Assembly (NCBI GenBank): GCA_029941885.1
Contig: JAPYTP010000028.1
Span: 1-43,793 of the forward strand
Source of the DNA: Myxococcota bacterium
GTDB taxonomy: Bacteria; Myxococcota_A; UBA9160; UBA4427
DNA: 43,793 nt
Reading direction: 5' to 3'
Shown here: positions 1 to 9,393 of the stretch, piece by piece
Numbering within the stretch: position 1 is the first letter of the stretch
Layout of the letters: every line of letters starts with the position of its first letter
Notes under the pieces: generated by a model
The model's input: the letters and a program-made list of their open reading frames with translations, nothing else
Told to the model about the DNA's origin: nothing
Database searches by the model: none
Program-made: the position numbers and the translations under genes

Positions 1-67
1 GTACACGCCTGGACTGGGGTATGCTGCGCGCCCGCGCGCGTAGTGATGATTCGAGGAGACCTCAACC

Positions 68-988
68 CTGGCCGATTCCGCCTCACGACAAGCTTCTTCG
101 CCGCCGTGGCTGCTCCTGGCGGGCGCTGCGATCGGACTCGGAATCGCGACCCTGGGGCTGCTCGAGCGGCGAGAGGATGCCGCAGTGCTCCCGCCCGAGG
201 CCGCAGCCGTCGTGGGCGAGCGCACGATCCGGCGCGTCGACTACCAGCGCGTGCTCGCCGGCGTCGAAGGCGATCTGCGAAACCCCATCGACGACGCCAT
301 GCGCCGCCGAGTACTCGAGCGGATGATCGACGAGGAACTCCTCGTCCAACACGCCCTCGGGCTCGGCCTCGCGGTGATCGATCGAAGGGTCCGGGGCGAG
401 CTGACTTCGGGTCTGATCGACTCGATCGTGAGCGAGGTCGACGCCGAAGAGTCGAGCGAAAGAGAGGTTGCGCGCCACTACGCGGAAAACGTCGACTTCT
501 TTACGCGACCCGGCCGGCTCCGCGCCCGTACGATCTTCTTCTCCGCCCGCCGGGATGAAAGCGATCCGCGCGGGACCGCGAAGATCCGTGCCGCAGAGGC
601 TCGGAATCGCCTGCAAAGAGGTGATTCTGCGATCGAAGTCGAACGGGTCCTGGGCGATTCCCAGATCTCCCCCGTGCCGGACACGTTACTACCGGCCAAC
701 AAGGTCCGTGACTACGTGGGCCCGAAGATCCTCGAGACTCTCGTCGGGTTGGACACGGGAATCTGGAGCGCTCCGATCGCGAGCGGCAGCGGGCTCTACC
801 TGGCCAACGCCATCGAACGCGAGAGCCCGGTCGTCCCGAGACTCGACGAGATCGAGCTCCTGGTGCGCCAGGATCTCAAGCGCCGCCGAGGTGACGACGC
901 GCTCCGCGACTACCTGACCGCGCTGCGGACACAGATTCCCGTCGCGGTCGATGAATCGCTCTTCGAGCCGAGCGACGTTCCTCGCTGA
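68..988 (+). CDS. SurA/PpiC-like peptidylprolyl isomerase-type protein with N-terminal membrane anchor
   Basis: ORF track starts at GTG 185. The same frame continues upstream through a hydrophobic anchor (PWLLLAGAAIGLGIATLGLL) with GAGGAG at 53-58 and CTG at 68. SurA/PpiC-like composition (VVGERTIRRVDYQRVL..ERMIDEELLVQHALGLGL). Confidence 0.6.
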   Translation: MADSASRQASSPPWLLLAGAAIGLGIATLGLLERREDAAVLPPEAAAVVGERTIRRVDYQRVLAGVEGDLRNPIDDAMRRRVLERMIDEELLVQHALGLGLAVIDRRVRGELTSGLIDSIVSEVDAEESSEREVARHYAENVDFFTRPGRLRARTIFFSARRDESDPRGTAKIRAAEARNRLQRGDSAIEVERVLGDSQISPVPDTLLPANKVRDYVGPKILETLVGLDTGIWSAPIASGSGLYLANAIERESPVVPRLDEIELLVRQDLKRRRGDDALRDYLTALRTQIPVAVDESLFEPSDVPR

Positions 989-1076
989 CTCGAGACCGAG
1001 CGAGCGAAAAGGCACGCTCGCTCGACAGGGCGCGAGTGCTCGGCTCGAGAACACTCACGTGATGGCTGGGATTGGC

Positions 1077-1925
1077 CTAGTGACGTGACGTCAGCAGGCC
1101 CTGCATCAGGGTCGCGGTCGTCTCGACGAGTTCCCGCCGGGAGCCTCCGAGATCCTCGATCCAGATGTGATACATCGACAACCGCTCGAGACACGAGGCC
1201 AGGGCGGTCGCTCCGACGAGCGGGTCGACCGGTCCGCCGTCCCATTCGCCTTCCACCTCGGAAGCGGATCGATCGCCGCACGGCCGATGCGCTCCGTGCG
1301 AGCGGATGATCGACTCTTTGAACGCATCGACGAGAGGGAGCATCGCGGCCATGCGCTCCGCGCGAAGGGCGAGATTGCCCTCATCGGAAGCGTTATTTCG
1401 CGCACGCAGGACCGGCGCGAACTTCTCCCAGTGGTCGATCACGAGATTCGCAATCTGGCATCCTCGTTCGTGACCGGCGCGACCTTCCCATTCTCCGGCG
1501 ATCAGCTCGACGATTTCGGGCGTCGCTTCCTTCGCCACGCCCGCGAGGTGCAGCACGACATCTTCGACGTCCTTGAAATATTGGTAGAAGGTGGCCGGGG
1601 AAGATCCGATCCGGCGTGCGATGTCGATGACACGCATGTTTCGCATCGGTTTCTCGGAGAGCAATGCAACGCTCGCTTCCAGGATCTTGCGGCGCGTCTG
1701 CAAGGCACGCGGGCCGAGCGGTCGTCCGGCCTGATCGACGAGGACCTCGTCACTCGGATCCGGAGCATCGGCGATCACGATGGAATTTTCTGCAACGGGG
1801 TGGGTCATGCCGAGAGCATCGTTCTCGCTCAACAGAACTGCATCCTGAAGGGGGTCGGATTCTCGATTTACCGCCGGGCCGGGTGCGTCGTTCGAAGTGG
1901 GCGCTTCAGTCATGTGCCCGAGCAT
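1077..1925 (-). CDS. TetR/AcrR family transcriptional regulator
   Basis: RRKILEASVALLSEKPMRNMRVIDIARRIGSSPATFYQYFKDVEDVVLHL is a typical TetR HTH. Confidence 0.9.
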   Translation of the reverse strand: MLGHMTEAPTSNDAPGPAVNRESDPLQDAVLLSENDALGMTHPVAENSIVIADAPDPSDEVLVDQAGRPLGPRALQTRRKILEASVALLSEKPMRNMRVIDIARRIGSSPATFYQYFKDVEDVVLHLAGVAKEATPEIVELIAGEWEGRAGHERGCQIANLVIDHWEKFAPVLRARNNASDEGNLALRAERMAAMLPLVDAFKESIIRSHGAHRPCGDRSASEVEGEWDGGPVDPLVGATALASCLERLSMYHIWIEDLGGSRRELVETTATLMQGLLTSRH

Positions 1926-2038
1926 ACTCGATCTACATCGGTGTTACGCAGATCAGTTTCCTGAGGGGGCGTCAGAAACGAATGTGTCTGAGTTCACGTA
2001 TTTTTTGATTGATTACTCGATCATGTATGAGAATCCAA

Positions 2039-2061
2039 GATCGACCATTCCGAGGTCGATC
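2039..2061. promoter_or_regulatory. Inverted repeat GATCGAC-N9-GTCGATC, possible operator
   Basis: Perfect 7-bp arms in the intergenic region between the divergent TetR gene and the small ORF at 2236. Confidence 0.35.
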
Positions 2062-2235
2062 GAGTACAGTGTGGGTCAAAAACGCCCACCTGGTTGTCAA
2101 AAACTGTTAATCCCGTAGTTTGGTTCGGGGCGACACCGTCGCGCATGGATTCTGCTTTGGCCCCCGTTCCCGGAGAAATTCAACGGAGTCACGAGTACTC
2201 GTAACCACGAGCGCTCTCGACGAGCAGGAGGTCGG

Positions 2236-2454
2236 ATGGCCAAGCTCACGATCGAAATCGACATGGAAGATCCCCAGGAAACCTGGGACGCCCTCTACCG
2301 TCGCATCGAAGAGTTCAGCGATGACCCCGGGGTCGACAAATCCAAGTCCCCGAATCCGACCGCCATCCCCATGACCTACGACCTGCTACTGGACCCCGAA
2401 CGAGCCACGGGCTCGATCGGCGATCTCTTCGCCGTATTCAGCCGTCCGGACTGA
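2236..2454 (+). CDS. Small hypothetical protein (72 aa)
   Basis: Complete ORF, ATG preceded by AGGAGG-like GCAGGAGGTCGG. Confidence 0.6.
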   Translation: MAKLTIEIDMEDPQETWDALYRRIEEFSDDPGVDKSKSPNPTAIPMTYDLLLDPERATGSIGDLFAVFSRPD

Positions 2455-2464
2455 ATACGTCTCG

Positions 2465-2860
2465 TTACTTCTTCTTCGGCACGATCTTCGGCACGATGAC
2501 GATGCGCGCTTTGGCCATCGGGTGCTGCCTGATGAAGATCTCGTAGGTGCCTGCTTTCTCGAAGGTGTAGTGCCAGCCGTCGCCCGGCTTCTCGAGCGGC
2601 GGGCTCTCCAGCGTTCCCCCCTCGTCGACCACGACGTGTCCACCGGGCATCGCGACCGTATTCGAGAAATGCACGGTCGTCCCCAGGAATAGATTGAGGA
2701 GCGTTGGCTTCAGCTCGTGATGGCTGATTTCGAGCGTCGGTCCATGAGCCCGTGCGACCCCTGTAAGAGCAACGACCAGAGCGGCTACACAAACGGCGGC
2801 GGACCGACGCGGGCAACGGAAACGGATCGTGCGCGCAGCGGGCGAGATTCTCTTTTGCAT
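2465..2860 (-). CDS. Exported cupredoxin-like protein
   Basis: Signal peptide (AAVCVAALVVALTGVARA) and cupredoxin-like beta pattern (TLLNLFLGTTVHFSNTV..YTFEKAGTYEIFIRQHPMAKARIVIV). Confidence 0.65.
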   Translation of the reverse strand: MQKRISPAARTIRFRCPRRSAAVCVAALVVALTGVARAHGPTLEISHHELKPTLLNLFLGTTVHFSNTVAMPGGHVVVDEGGTLESPPLEKPGDGWHYTFEKAGTYEIFIRQHPMAKARIVIVPKIVPKKK

Positions 2861-2962
2861 GGGTCCTCCGGACGGGGCAAAGCCGCACGATCGCATGCCG
2901 CGCCGAGGATGGGTAGGCTTGGCCCGCGCGTTCGCCCCTTTGCCCCATCAGCCGAGTCGTCG

Positions 2963-4351
2963 ATGTCCCCCGCTCCCTCATTCGAACCCGCGCCCGAACC
3001 CTCTCCCCATTCTGAATTCCGCACACTTTTCGGTCTCTCCGCGCCGATTGCCGCCAGCCAGCTCGGCATGATGACGATGGGCGTCATCGACACGATGATG
3101 GTCGCGCGAGTGGGGGCGGCGGAGCTTGCCGCCGTCGCGATCGCGTCGACCTGGGCATGGTCCTCCGGATCCCTCGCCCAGGGAATGGTCCAGGGCATGG
3201 ACCCCTTGGTGAGCCAGGCCCATGGTGCCGGTGACGGCGAGGGAGCCGCCCTCGCCTTGCAGCGCGGACTGATCATCTCCGTCGCCGTGTCGATTCCTCT
3301 CATGCTTCTCTGGATCGCGACCGGACCCGCACTCGTCGGACTCGGGCAGGACCCGGAGGTTTCCGAACTCGCCGGCGCCTACATGCTCGCGCGCCTCCCA
3401 AACGCCCTCGGATTCCTCCTCTTCATCGCGATGCGTCAATACCTCGCGGGTCGAACGCTCACACGACCCGCGATGTGGGCGATGTTCCTGTGCAACGCGC
3501 TGAACGTGTTTCTCAATTGGGTGCTGATCTTCGGCAATCTGGGCTTTCCAGCCCTCGGGCTCGTCGGTGCCGGCCTCGCTACCGGAATCACCAGCGTCGT
3601 GCTTCCGATCCTCCTCTGGGCCTGGATCCTGCGATTCCGGCTCCATGAGGGAGCGTGGCGTCCGTGGGATCGTCGCTCATTCGAATGGAAGGGCATGCTT
3701 CGCTATGTCGGGCTCGGGTTTCCGGTCGGCCTGCAGCTGGCCCTCGAAGCGAATGCTTTCACTCTCGCGATGATCATGGTCGGCTGGATGGGCGTCGTGG
3801 AATTGGGCGCACATCAGATCGTCATGAACATGGCGAGTTTCACCTTCATGGTGCCCCTGGGTATCTCGATCGGGGCTAGCGCTCGCGCCGGCAACCTGAT
3901 CGGTGCGGGCAACGCCGACCAACTTCGCGTCGCCTGCCGAACGGGCTTCCTGATGGGGGCGGGGGTGATGGTCATCGCCGCATTCTGCTTCATCGCCTTT
4001 CGCAACGTGTTGCCGACCTTCTACGGCGCGGAGCCGACTGTCGTCGCGTTGGCTGCGACCTTGCTCCCGATCGCTGGCGCCTTCCAGATCGCCGATGGCG
4101 TCCAGGTCGTGGGCGGCGGGTTGATGCGCGGAATGGGACGACCCAGGGCCGGCGCAATCGTGAACCTGATCGGGTTCTACGCCTTCGGACTCCCCCTCGC
4201 CTATGTGCTCGCATTCCCCCTTGGATTCGGCATGCCGGGAATCTGGTGGGGGCTGGCCGCCGGGCTCGGGGGCGTGGCTCTCATGCTCGTCGTATGGGTC
4301 ACCAGCACCAGTCGACGATCGCTCGACGAGCTGAACGTCCTCTTCGACTGA
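2963..4351 (+). CDS. MATE family efflux transporter
   Basis: Multi-TM protein with MATE/NorM-like features (LFGLSAPIAASQLGMMTMGVIDTMMVARVG..; NLIGAGNADQLR). Confidence 0.92.
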   Translation: MSPAPSFEPAPEPSPHSEFRTLFGLSAPIAASQLGMMTMGVIDTMMVARVGAAELAAVAIASTWAWSSGSLAQGMVQGMDPLVSQAHGAGDGEGAALALQRGLIISVAVSIPLMLLWIATGPALVGLGQDPEVSELAGAYMLARLPNALGFLLFIAMRQYLAGRTLTRPAMWAMFLCNALNVFLNWVLIFGNLGFPALGLVGAGLATGITSVVLPILLWAWILRFRLHEGAWRPWDRRSFEWKGMLRYVGLGFPVGLQLALEANAFTLAMIMVGWMGVVELGAHQIVMNMASFTFMVPLGISIGASARAGNLIGAGNADQLRVACRTGFLMGAGVMVIAAFCFIAFRNVLPTFYGAEPTVVALAATLLPIAGAFQIADGVQVVGGGLMRGMGRPRAGAIVNLIGFYAFGLPLAYVLAFPLGFGMPGIWWGLAAGLGGVALMLVVWVTSTSRRSLDELNVLFD

Positions 4352-4369
4352 GGCCAGCTCGCGAGTCGC

Positions 4370-4981
4370 TCAGTGGATCCGGATCGATTCGACCATCTCT
4401 TCGAACTCGCCCAACATCCGGGGGAGATTCTGCGTCGAGGCCGTGGCGGTCAGGACGAGGGTCTCACCGACATGACGTTGGAGCTGGTACTGAAGCGTCG
4501 TCGTCCCGGGAATCGCGCCATCGAATTGCAGATAGAGCGCCAGTCGATTCGCGAGCACCCGCATCTCACATTGATCGAGCCCGATTGGCCGCCCGAAGAC
4601 CCGCGAGAATTCGCTGGGAAGGACACGGCAGACCCCGGAGAGCTGATTCTCGGTCGAGGGCAGGTCGGCCGGCTGGCGCATGATGTTCACGTTGTCCACG
4701 AAAGACCCCGAGAAGCCCTCGCGGCGATAGAAGATCTCGAGCTGACCGGCCTCGATCCGCTCGAGCACCGCCCGGCGCATCGCCGCCGGGACGGACCCGA
4801 AACGACCGTCCCCTTCGTCCTCGAAGAGCGAGGCATTCGCCGTCACCTCACTCCGGGTCAGCACGAGCCAGACATCCGGAACGCTGATCCCGAAGCCGAA
4901 GCCACTCTCGTAGTCGCCCGCCTGGGCGGGAGCCCCGAACGCTAGAATCGACCCGGCCAGGGCGAGAAACCGCCGCATCAT
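4370..4981 (-). CDS. Exported hypothetical protein
   Basis: ORF with signal peptide MMRRFLALAGSILAFGAPAQA. Confidence 0.65.
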   Translation of the reverse strand: MMRRFLALAGSILAFGAPAQAGDYESGFGFGISVPDVWLVLTRSEVTANASLFEDEGDGRFGSVPAAMRRAVLERIEAGQLEIFYRREGFSGSFVDNVNIMRQPADLPSTENQLSGVCRVLPSEFSRVFGRPIGLDQCEMRVLANRLALYLQFDGAIPGTTTLQYQLQRHVGETLVLTATASTQNLPRMLGEFEEMVESIRIH

Positions 4982-5151
4982 CAACCCCCATCGGCCCAGT
5001 CGACGCACACTTGGGCCCTGCTGCGCTCGTCGGCCCCTCAGCGAAAAGCCTTGAGGCCGGCCCGCACACGAGCCCAGCTGCCGCCGGGACCCGGGGGCCC
5101 GAGCCGCAGGATCAAGGGCCTCTAGACTGCTACTTTGCCAGCGGTTGCCCC

Positions 5152-6492
5152 ATGCTCGATACCTTCCGATCCTTCTTTTCGCCGCCGATCACCGCCGACC
5201 CTGAGCAGAGCACCGCGAAGCTCGCCTGGGTCGTTCGATTGCGTTGGGTCGCCATCGCCGCCCAGCTCCTCTCGATCCTCCCGGCTCTCGAATACCAGGT
5301 TCTCGAGCCCGAGATGCTTCCGCTCTTCTCCGCGATCGTCGCAACCCTCGCCGCCCTCAACATCGGAACCTGGGTCGGTCTGCGACGCGGCACGAAGGGG
5401 AGTCCGGGACACCTGATGATCCAACTGGGTGCGGATATTCTCGGACTCTCCGCGCTCTTGATCCTGACGGGCGGGGCGTGGAATCCGATGGTGCCGATCC
5501 TGTTCGTGCATTCCGTGCTCGGTGCGCTCCTGCTCGAGGGGCGACTCGGACTCATCTTTTTCGGACTCCTGATCGCGAGCCTCGGGATCATCCAGTTCAA
5601 CAGCCACATCCCGCCGGGCCTCTCCGGGACTCTGGTCCCCTCCAATATCCTCTTCCCTGCCCAGATCCTCGTCGCCCTCGTGTTCTGGATCCTGACCGCG
5701 TGGCTCTCTCGCACACTCGACAGTCTGAAGATGTGGTTCGCAGAAGCCCAGGAACGGAAGACGCGAATCGATCGCCTGCGCGCGGTCGGTGCGCTCGCCG
5801 CAGGCCTCTCCCACGAGTTCGCCACACCGCTTAACACCGCACAGCTGCGACTCGCTCGCGTCGGCCGTACGCATGACCTCGCCAATGACGAGGACCTGCG
5901 CACGGCCATCGAAGAGCTCGATCGCTGTGGCGACATCCTGCGACACATGGCGGGCTCTCAGCTTCAGCCCGATCGACTTTCGCTGGAGATCGTCGACCTG
6001 GAATCCTTGGTCCGTCAGGTCTGCGAAAGCGTCGGCCGGGTTCACGACGAGGCGACGATCCGATTCCTGAGCGACGGACGTGGGCCCAAGCCCGTACTCC
6101 TGCCGCCGGTGGCCTTCTCCCAGGCGCTGATCAATCTCGTCGACAACTCGATCGAATCCGGCGGCCCCCGAAGCGAGGTCGAGATCGTGCTCTCCCGAAA
6201 CGGGGCGCGCGCCGAGCTCGCGGTCCAGGATCGCGGATCCGGCTGGCCCGAAGTCGTGCGCCGACACCTGGGCGAACCCTTCGTGACCACCAAGCCTGAG
6301 GGGGTCGGACTCGGGCTCTATTATGTCCACTCCCTCGCGGAGGCGATCGGCGCAGAACTGAAACTCGACGACCGCGAATTCGGCGGAGCAGTCGCCATGA
6401 TGTCGATCCCGATCGTACCCTCCGCGCCCAGCGGTGAGGCGGTCGCCGCATTGACCGTGCCCGCACCCGAGTGGAGAACCCAGAATGGATGA
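5152..6492 (+). CDS. regB: RegB/PrrB/ActS-type redox sensor histidine kinase
   Basis: TM domain with GGAWNPM (matches GGxxNPF-type quinone motif), H-box SHEFATPLNT, conserved Cys in ELDRCGDILRHM, HATPase_c GVGLGLYYVHSLAEAIGA; followed by a RegA-like regulator. Confidence 0.85.
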   Translation: MLDTFRSFFSPPITADPEQSTAKLAWVVRLRWVAIAAQLLSILPALEYQVLEPEMLPLFSAIVATLAALNIGTWVGLRRGTKGSPGHLMIQLGADILGLSALLILTGGAWNPMVPILFVHSVLGALLLEGRLGLIFFGLLIASLGIIQFNSHIPPGLSGTLVPSNILFPAQILVALVFWILTAWLSRTLDSLKMWFAEAQERKTRIDRLRAVGALAAGLSHEFATPLNTAQLRLARVGRTHDLANDEDLRTAIEELDRCGDILRHMAGSQLQPDRLSLEIVDLESLVRQVCESVGRVHDEATIRFLSDGRGPKPVLLPPVAFSQALINLVDNSIESGGPRSEVEIVLSRNGARAELAVQDRGSGWPEVVRRHLGEPFVTTKPEGVGLGLYYVHSLAEAIGAELKLDDREFGGAVAMMSIPIVPSAPSGEAVAALTVPAPEWRTQNG

Positions 6493-7063
6493 GCCGACAT
6501 CGCGAAACTTCACGGATCCGATGGGGAGCAGCGGCCGCGAACGCTCCCTGCTGATCGTCGAGGACAACGACCGCTTCGCCGAAACCCTCGGCTCCGAGCT
6601 GCGCGATCGCGGGTATCTCGTCCAGCGGGCCCGGGACCTCGCCGAAGTCGATGCGATCAAGAATCTCGATGTCGACTTCGCCGTCGTCGATCTGCGACTC
6701 GGAGCCGATTCCGGGCTCGATGCGATCTCGAAGATCCTCGCTCGTTCCCCGAAGGCCAGGATCGTCGTCCTCACCGGCTACGGCAGCATCGCGACCGCCG
6801 TGAAGGCCACAAAACTAGGCGCTGTCGGCTATCTCATGAAACCGACCGATGTCGACCAGGTCGAACGCGCTCTACACGAAGAAGAGGACGAGGAAGGCGA
6901 GGTTCCGATCCCGGACGAGTTCCAGAGCCTCTATCGTCACGAACGAGAGTACATCGAGTTCGTGCTCGCGGAATGTGAAGGCAATATTTCCAAGGCTGCA
7001 CGTCGCCTCGGGCTCCATCGACAGAGCCTGCAACGCAAACTCCGAAAGTACACACCGCAATGA
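6485..7063 (+). CDS. regA: RegA/PrrA/ActR-type response regulator
   Basis: Receiver domain (LLIVEDNDRFAETL, VVDLRLG, VLTGYGS, KP) plus Fis-type HTH GNISKAARRLGLHRQSLQRKLRK; overlaps regB by 8 nt. Confidence 0.88.
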   Translation: MDEPTSRNFTDPMGSSGRERSLLIVEDNDRFAETLGSELRDRGYLVQRARDLAEVDAIKNLDVDFAVVDLRLGADSGLDAISKILARSPKARIVVLTGYGSIATAVKATKLGAVGYLMKPTDVDQVERALHEEEDEEGEVPIPDEFQSLYRHEREYIEFVLAECEGNISKAARRLGLHRQSLQRKLRKYTPQ

Positions 7064-8580
7064 CCTTCGAAGCGAATCGACCCGTCCTGATCGGCGCCGC
7101 TCAATTTTCCCAGCGCGACGTCACCCTCGAAACCGCCCAGAACCCCCTCGACATGTTCGTGCGGATCGCACGCGAGGCTGCCGAGTCGAGTGGCGCGGGG
7201 ACCGGGTTCCTCGAATCGATCGACACGATCGCGATCACCGGGACCGCCGGATGGAAGGCCCAGAATCCGCCGCGGTTGATCGCTGAGGCTCTTGGCGCCA
7301 AGCCGCGAACCGAGTGGGTCGCCTACACCGGGGGCGAGACATCCCTCGCCCTGGTAAACGGCGTCGCAGAGCAGATCACCCGTGGAGAGACCGCTCTCGG
7401 GTTCGTCGCCGGCTGCAACAACATGAAGAGCTTCGCTCTCGCGCAGAAATCCGAGACCAAACTCGATTGGCCGCAGGGCGGCGAGGGCCGCCCCGATCTG
7501 ATCGGAAAGGACGGCCGGGGGAGCAACGCCTTCGAAGCATCCGTCGGGATGGTCATGCCGATTAACATATATCCGCTCTTCGAGAACGGATTGCGTCACG
7601 CTCGTGGGCAATCTCTTGAGGAACATCGCCAGGCCATGGGTGCGCTGATGCATCCCTTCACGCAGACCGCCGCCGCGAACCCCCATGCCTGGTTCCCGAC
7701 CGAGCGGAGTCCGGAAGAACTCGTCACCCCGACGCCGACCAATCGTATGATCTTCTTCCCCTATCCGAAATATCTGAACGCTGTCCTGGTAACGGAACAG
7801 GCCGCGGGCACCCTGATCGCATCACAGGAGATGGCCGAGCGACTCGGCGTGCCACGTGAGAAATGGGTCTATTGGCGCGGTGGAGCCGTCGAAGTCGAGG
7901 ATCCGTGGCACGTCAGCGAACGACCGTCCTTCGACCAGTCTCCCGCGCTCGGTACCTGCCATAACACGGCGCTCGCCAATGCGGGAATCGCGCTCGACGA
8001 AATCGATCTGATCGACTTCTACTCGTGCTTCCCGGTCGCCGTCGCGATGGCTGGCGAAATGCTCGGGCTCGAACCCGGCGATCCCCGAGGCTTCTCCCTC
8101 ACCGGCGGGCTGCCCTACGCGGGCGGCCCGGGAAGCAGTTACAGCTTCCACTCCCTGGCCACCGCGATCGACCGCCTCCAGAAGCAGGAAGCCGAAAGCG
8201 CTCTCGTGACCGGCAACGGTTGGTACCTGACCAAACATTCAGCCAGCGTGCTCTCACGCGTGCCCCACGCGGAGGGCCGCCTACCGAGCGCCGCTCCCGC
8301 GACAGAAGCGACCCGAACGAGATGGAATGCTCCGCCCGTCGTCCTCGACGCGAAACCGGACGGACCCGCCACCGTCGAGACCTACACGATCGGCCACGAC
8401 CGCGACGGCACCCCCAACCAGGGCATCATCATCGGCCGCCTGACCGACACCAACGCCCGCTTCCTCGCCAACACCCCCGCCGACTCCAAGCTGCTCGAGT
8501 CGCTGGAACAGCAAGAGTTGATCGGCACCGAGGGAACCGTCAAACACAACGACGGCAATTCCATTTTCACCCCGGCCTGA
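7060..8580 (+). CDS. Acetyl-CoA acetyltransferase/thiolase-like protein
   Basis: Thiolase-like patterns (RPVLIGAAQFSQRDVT, AGCNNMKSF, DEIDLIDFYSCFPVAVAMAGEMLGL, TGGLPYAGGPGSSYSFHSL); ATGA overlap with regA. Confidence 0.85.
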   Translation: MTFEANRPVLIGAAQFSQRDVTLETAQNPLDMFVRIAREAAESSGAGTGFLESIDTIAITGTAGWKAQNPPRLIAEALGAKPRTEWVAYTGGETSLALVNGVAEQITRGETALGFVAGCNNMKSFALAQKSETKLDWPQGGEGRPDLIGKDGRGSNAFEASVGMVMPINIYPLFENGLRHARGQSLEEHRQAMGALMHPFTQTAAANPHAWFPTERSPEELVTPTPTNRMIFFPYPKYLNAVLVTEQAAGTLIASQEMAERLGVPREKWVYWRGGAVEVEDPWHVSERPSFDQSPALGTCHNTALANAGIALDEIDLIDFYSCFPVAVAMAGEMLGLEPGDPRGFSLTGGLPYAGGPGSSYSFHSLATAIDRLQKQEAESALVTGNGWYLTKHSASVLSRVPHAEGRLPSAAPATEATRTRWNAPPVVLDAKPDGPATVETYTIGHDRDGTPNQGIIIGRLTDTNARFLANTPADSKLLESLEQQELIGTEGTVKHNDGNSIFTPA

Positions 8581-8628
8581 TTTCCACCCCGGTCTGGTGA
8601 AGAGCGCAGATGAGGATCCGATCCGACC

Positions 8629-9321
8629 CTAGAGCTCGAACATCGCCGTAACGGCTTCGAGCGACTCGGGCTGCTTCAAGACGACCCGCCCACGCCCAAG
8701 TTCTACGATCCCCTGCTCCTCCCAGGCCCGCAGCTGCTTGTTCACGCTCTCGCGCGTCGTCCCCACCAGATCCGCCAGATCCTGTTGCGGCATCCTCACC
8801 TCGACCGGACCGCCGACGATCGGCCGCTTTCCGTATTCCGCGGAGAGCGAGAGCAGCCGTTTCGCGATGCGTCCGGGCAGGGGCATCGTCTGCCGATCCT
8901 CCGCGCGATCCGAGAGTTGTCGCACCCGCGCGGCCAGCACGCCTGCCAGTCCGATCGCGGCCTGGGGATTCGTCTCGAGGAAAGGGGTGAGCTCGCGGCG
9001 ATGGAGCGTCAGGAGTTCGGTCGCCTCGACCGCCGTCACCGTCGCCGAGCGTTCTTCGCCGTCGAGAAGGGCGATCTCGCCGATCACTTCGCCCGGACCC
9101 ATCAAGCCGAACATGACGTCCTTTCCGTCGGTACCGGTCGTCGTGACCTTGAGCGAACCGGATAGGATCCCATAAAGCTGATTGCCAGGGTCACCCTTTC
9201 GACACAGCACCTCCTTCGGCTTCAGGTTCTTGATCGTGGTCGATTGGAGCAGGAGGTCGAGTTCCTTCTCGCCCAGGGACGAGAAGATCGAGACGCTGCC
9301 CAGGAGTTCGCGACGGTCCAT
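8629..9321 (-). CDS. Crp/Fnr family transcriptional regulator
   Basis: cNMP-binding-like domain (GDPGNQLYGILSGSLKVT..GEVIGEIALLDGEERSATVTA) and Crp HTH (QQDLADLVGTTRESVNKQLRAWEEQGIV). Confidence 0.92.
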   Translation of the reverse strand: MDRRELLGSVSIFSSLGEKELDLLLQSTTIKNLKPKEVLCRKGDPGNQLYGILSGSLKVTTTGTDGKDVMFGLMGPGEVIGEIALLDGEERSATVTAVEATELLTLHRRELTPFLETNPQAAIGLAGVLAARVRQLSDRAEDRQTMPLPGRIAKRLLSLSAEYGKRPIVGGPVEVRMPQQDLADLVGTTRESVNKQLRAWEEQGIVELGRGRVVLKQPESLEAVTAMFEL

Positions 9322-9330
9322 CGTGGAGTC

Positions 9331-9351
9331 CTCACTTCGAATTCGTGTGAG
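9331..9351. promoter_or_regulatory. Inverted repeat CTCAC-N11-GTGAG containing CGAATTCG upstream of crp/fnr-like gene
   Basis: 5-bp arms located 10 bp upstream of the start codon at 9321; possible autoregulatory site. Confidence 0.25.
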
Positions 9352-9393
9352 TCGAAGCATCGTCGCTACGACAGTGCTCGACCGTGAAGATGT

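Noticed and set aside
2071-2089. GTGGG..CCCAC hairpin as a terminator
   Set aside because: Short stem with a 9-nt loop and no T-tract; could be chance.
5122-6774. 550-aa minus-strand ORF antisense to regB/regA
   Set aside because: Shadow ORF caused by high GC; the plus strand has clear kinase and regulator motifs.
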